DNA from: Owenia fusiformis
Taxonomy: Eukaryota; Annelida; Polychaeta; Sabellida; Oweniidae
Assembly: GCA_903813345.2 (NCBI GenBank)
Contig: CAIIXF020000008.1
Location: 15,484,822-15,548,821 of the forward strand
Length of the DNA stretch: 64,000 nt
Direction of reading: 5' to 3'
A model generated the notes under the pieces. The model had not been told where the DNA came from and did no database searches. It saw only the letters and a list, made by a program, of their open reading frames with translations. This document shows positions 63,046 through 64,000 of this stretch, piece by piece (the first letter of the stretch is position 1; every line of letters starts with the position of its first letter). Position numbers and translations under genes: made by a program.

Positions 63046-63350
63046 CAAGGAGGATTGGCTCCCAGGATCGAAACTCGATATTTTCCAACAATGAAAACGT
63101 CGAAATGTCGTTATTTTCTGAAATTAAAACCGACTATAAATTCAAAATAAACAGTTCAAAAGATTCGAACCAATATCTCGATCGTTTCTTGTGAGTTTTG
63201 GAATTTTTCGTTTGGAAATAAGACCAAAATTCACGATTTAAATGTTGAAGTGAACAAAATGGCGGCTGTTTGAATTCGAATTTTGTATTACGACATACCC
63301 ATATATGGGACAGAATATCGGTGGTGCACTCTGGGAGCCAATCCTCCTTG
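63046..63350. mobile_element. Mutator-like MITE with 9-base target duplication
   Basis: 305 bases with perfect 20-base inverted ends CAAGGAGGATTGGCTCCCAG (63046-63065) and its complement (63331-63350). TGAGAAGTT flanks both sides directly, a 9-base target duplication as made by Mutator-type transposases. Interior richer in CpG; no transposase. Confidence 0.85.
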
Positions 63351-63859
63351 TGAGAAGTTTTAACTTTTCTAATTTAATTGTTTGTTTTCCCACCTTCTCA
63401 CTAAAGAGTTTTGACCTACCACATGTATAATTCGCGGTATGAGACATCAATTTCCCGTGAAATTTGAATTCCACTTTTCGGGATGTTCTATGTTACAGCC
63501 AGAATTACAGCCAACCACCAGCTATTGTCTAACTGATTTTGACTATTGGAGAATCATGGAGAAGAATAGTATATCAAGTGAGGTGATGTACACCTGAATG
63601 AGCCTTGGTAGACGTGAAAACTCGGGCGAGAAAAGTACTTCAGACAGAAGAGGTTCACAGTCGGGTTCACAGTCAAAATTGTTGTTTTAGAGAACCAATC
63701 AAAATCGAAATAATTGTATACCGCAAGTGTCTCCCCTGTTCGGAAGCACAGGCATCTTTGATTGGGGTATCTGAGACGGCCATGGACCATACTGGTTTAA
63801 CAAAAAGTGGATACCCACTGATTAGAAAAAAACAGTCAGTTATTATCCAGCAGTGGCGG

Positions 63860-64000
63860 ATCCAGGGGGGGCATAGTGGCGGGCATAGTGGGCCCAGATT
63901 TTTTTTTAATTTTGGGCCTCAAAATTTTGTAGGGCATCAAAAATGGGCCTTTTTGGGCATAATTTTGTGCATGACTTTTTGGGCCAATAAAACAAAAATG
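63860..64000. repeat. GGGCCC-rich repeat, cut by window edge
   Basis: CAGTGGCGGATCCAGGGGGG then GGGCCCAGATTTTTTTT and repeated GGGCCT / TTTTGGGC words, similar to the head of the composite repeat at 9130-10417. Continues beyond the window. Confidence 0.6.

Larger units (their letters stand above)
53956..64000. other. Upstream non-coding region of the bHLH-PAS gene
   Basis: No coding exon recognised on either strand. From about 54000 to 61800 recognisable repeats are few (57899-58288, 56881-56975 and a transposon end at 56533), unlike the rest of the window. Any non-coding first exon, promoter and enhancers of the bHLH-PAS gene should be here. From 61868 on it is dense in MITEs. Confidence 0.6.

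Overview
This is an AT-rich segment of an invertebrate animal nuclear genome. It has spliced genes with GT-AG introns, long introns, and many short non-autonomous DNA transposons, a tRNA-derived SINE, LINE and pogo/Tigger remnants and minisatellites. The repeat types and base composition look like a marine invertebrate, possibly a mollusc, but the species cannot be fixed from the sequence. No bacterial, phage or CRISPR features are present.

Layout. (1) 1-17260, minus strand: 5' part of LRRC9, a leucine-rich-repeat protein. Sixteen coding exons are legible with matching phases; the gene runs off the left edge. Its 8.4 kb intron 10 (3069-11439) holds three further items: a complete gene with an intronless ORF for a PRISE-type (progesterone 5-beta-reductase/iridoid synthase-like) short-chain dehydrogenase (6748-7830, minus), a broken relic of the same family in opposite orientation (10418-10703, plus), and a two-exon gene for a small apparently secreted coiled-coil protein (4409-4954, plus). 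(2) 17261-25338: intergenic, with a SINE, several MITEs, a CpG-richer block with a tandem ISRE-like motif, a 0.4 kb near-perfect inverted repeat and a compact promoter-like cluster that may head a small plus-strand transcript. (3) 25339-53955, minus: a complete coding region, eleven exons, 897 codons plus stop, for a bHLH-PAS transcription factor of the trachealess/NPAS1/NPAS3 group. (4) 53956-64000: non-coding sequence upstream of that gene. The part nearest the gene is poor in recognisable repeats and may hold cis-regulatory DNA; the far end is rich in MITEs.

The most unusual signal is a repeated pattern at exon edges. In five places a tandem array or duplication is built from the exon-intron junction next to it: LRRC9 exon 10 acceptor (56-base period, five copies), LRRC9 exon 11 acceptor (49-base period), bHLH-PAS exon 6 donor (16-base period, three copies), bHLH-PAS exon 8 acceptor (27 to 63-base spacing, eight copies) and bHLH-PAS exon 9 donor (about 25-base period, roughly fourteen copies). 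The result is rows of decoy splice sites beside the real ones, some predicting specific alternative proteins. No RNA data are available here, so whether the decoys are used is open.

The main genes are probably not functionally linked: LRRC9 is a leucine-rich-repeat protein with a likely ciliary setting, the PRISE-like enzyme is metabolic, and the bHLH-PAS protein is a developmental regulator.
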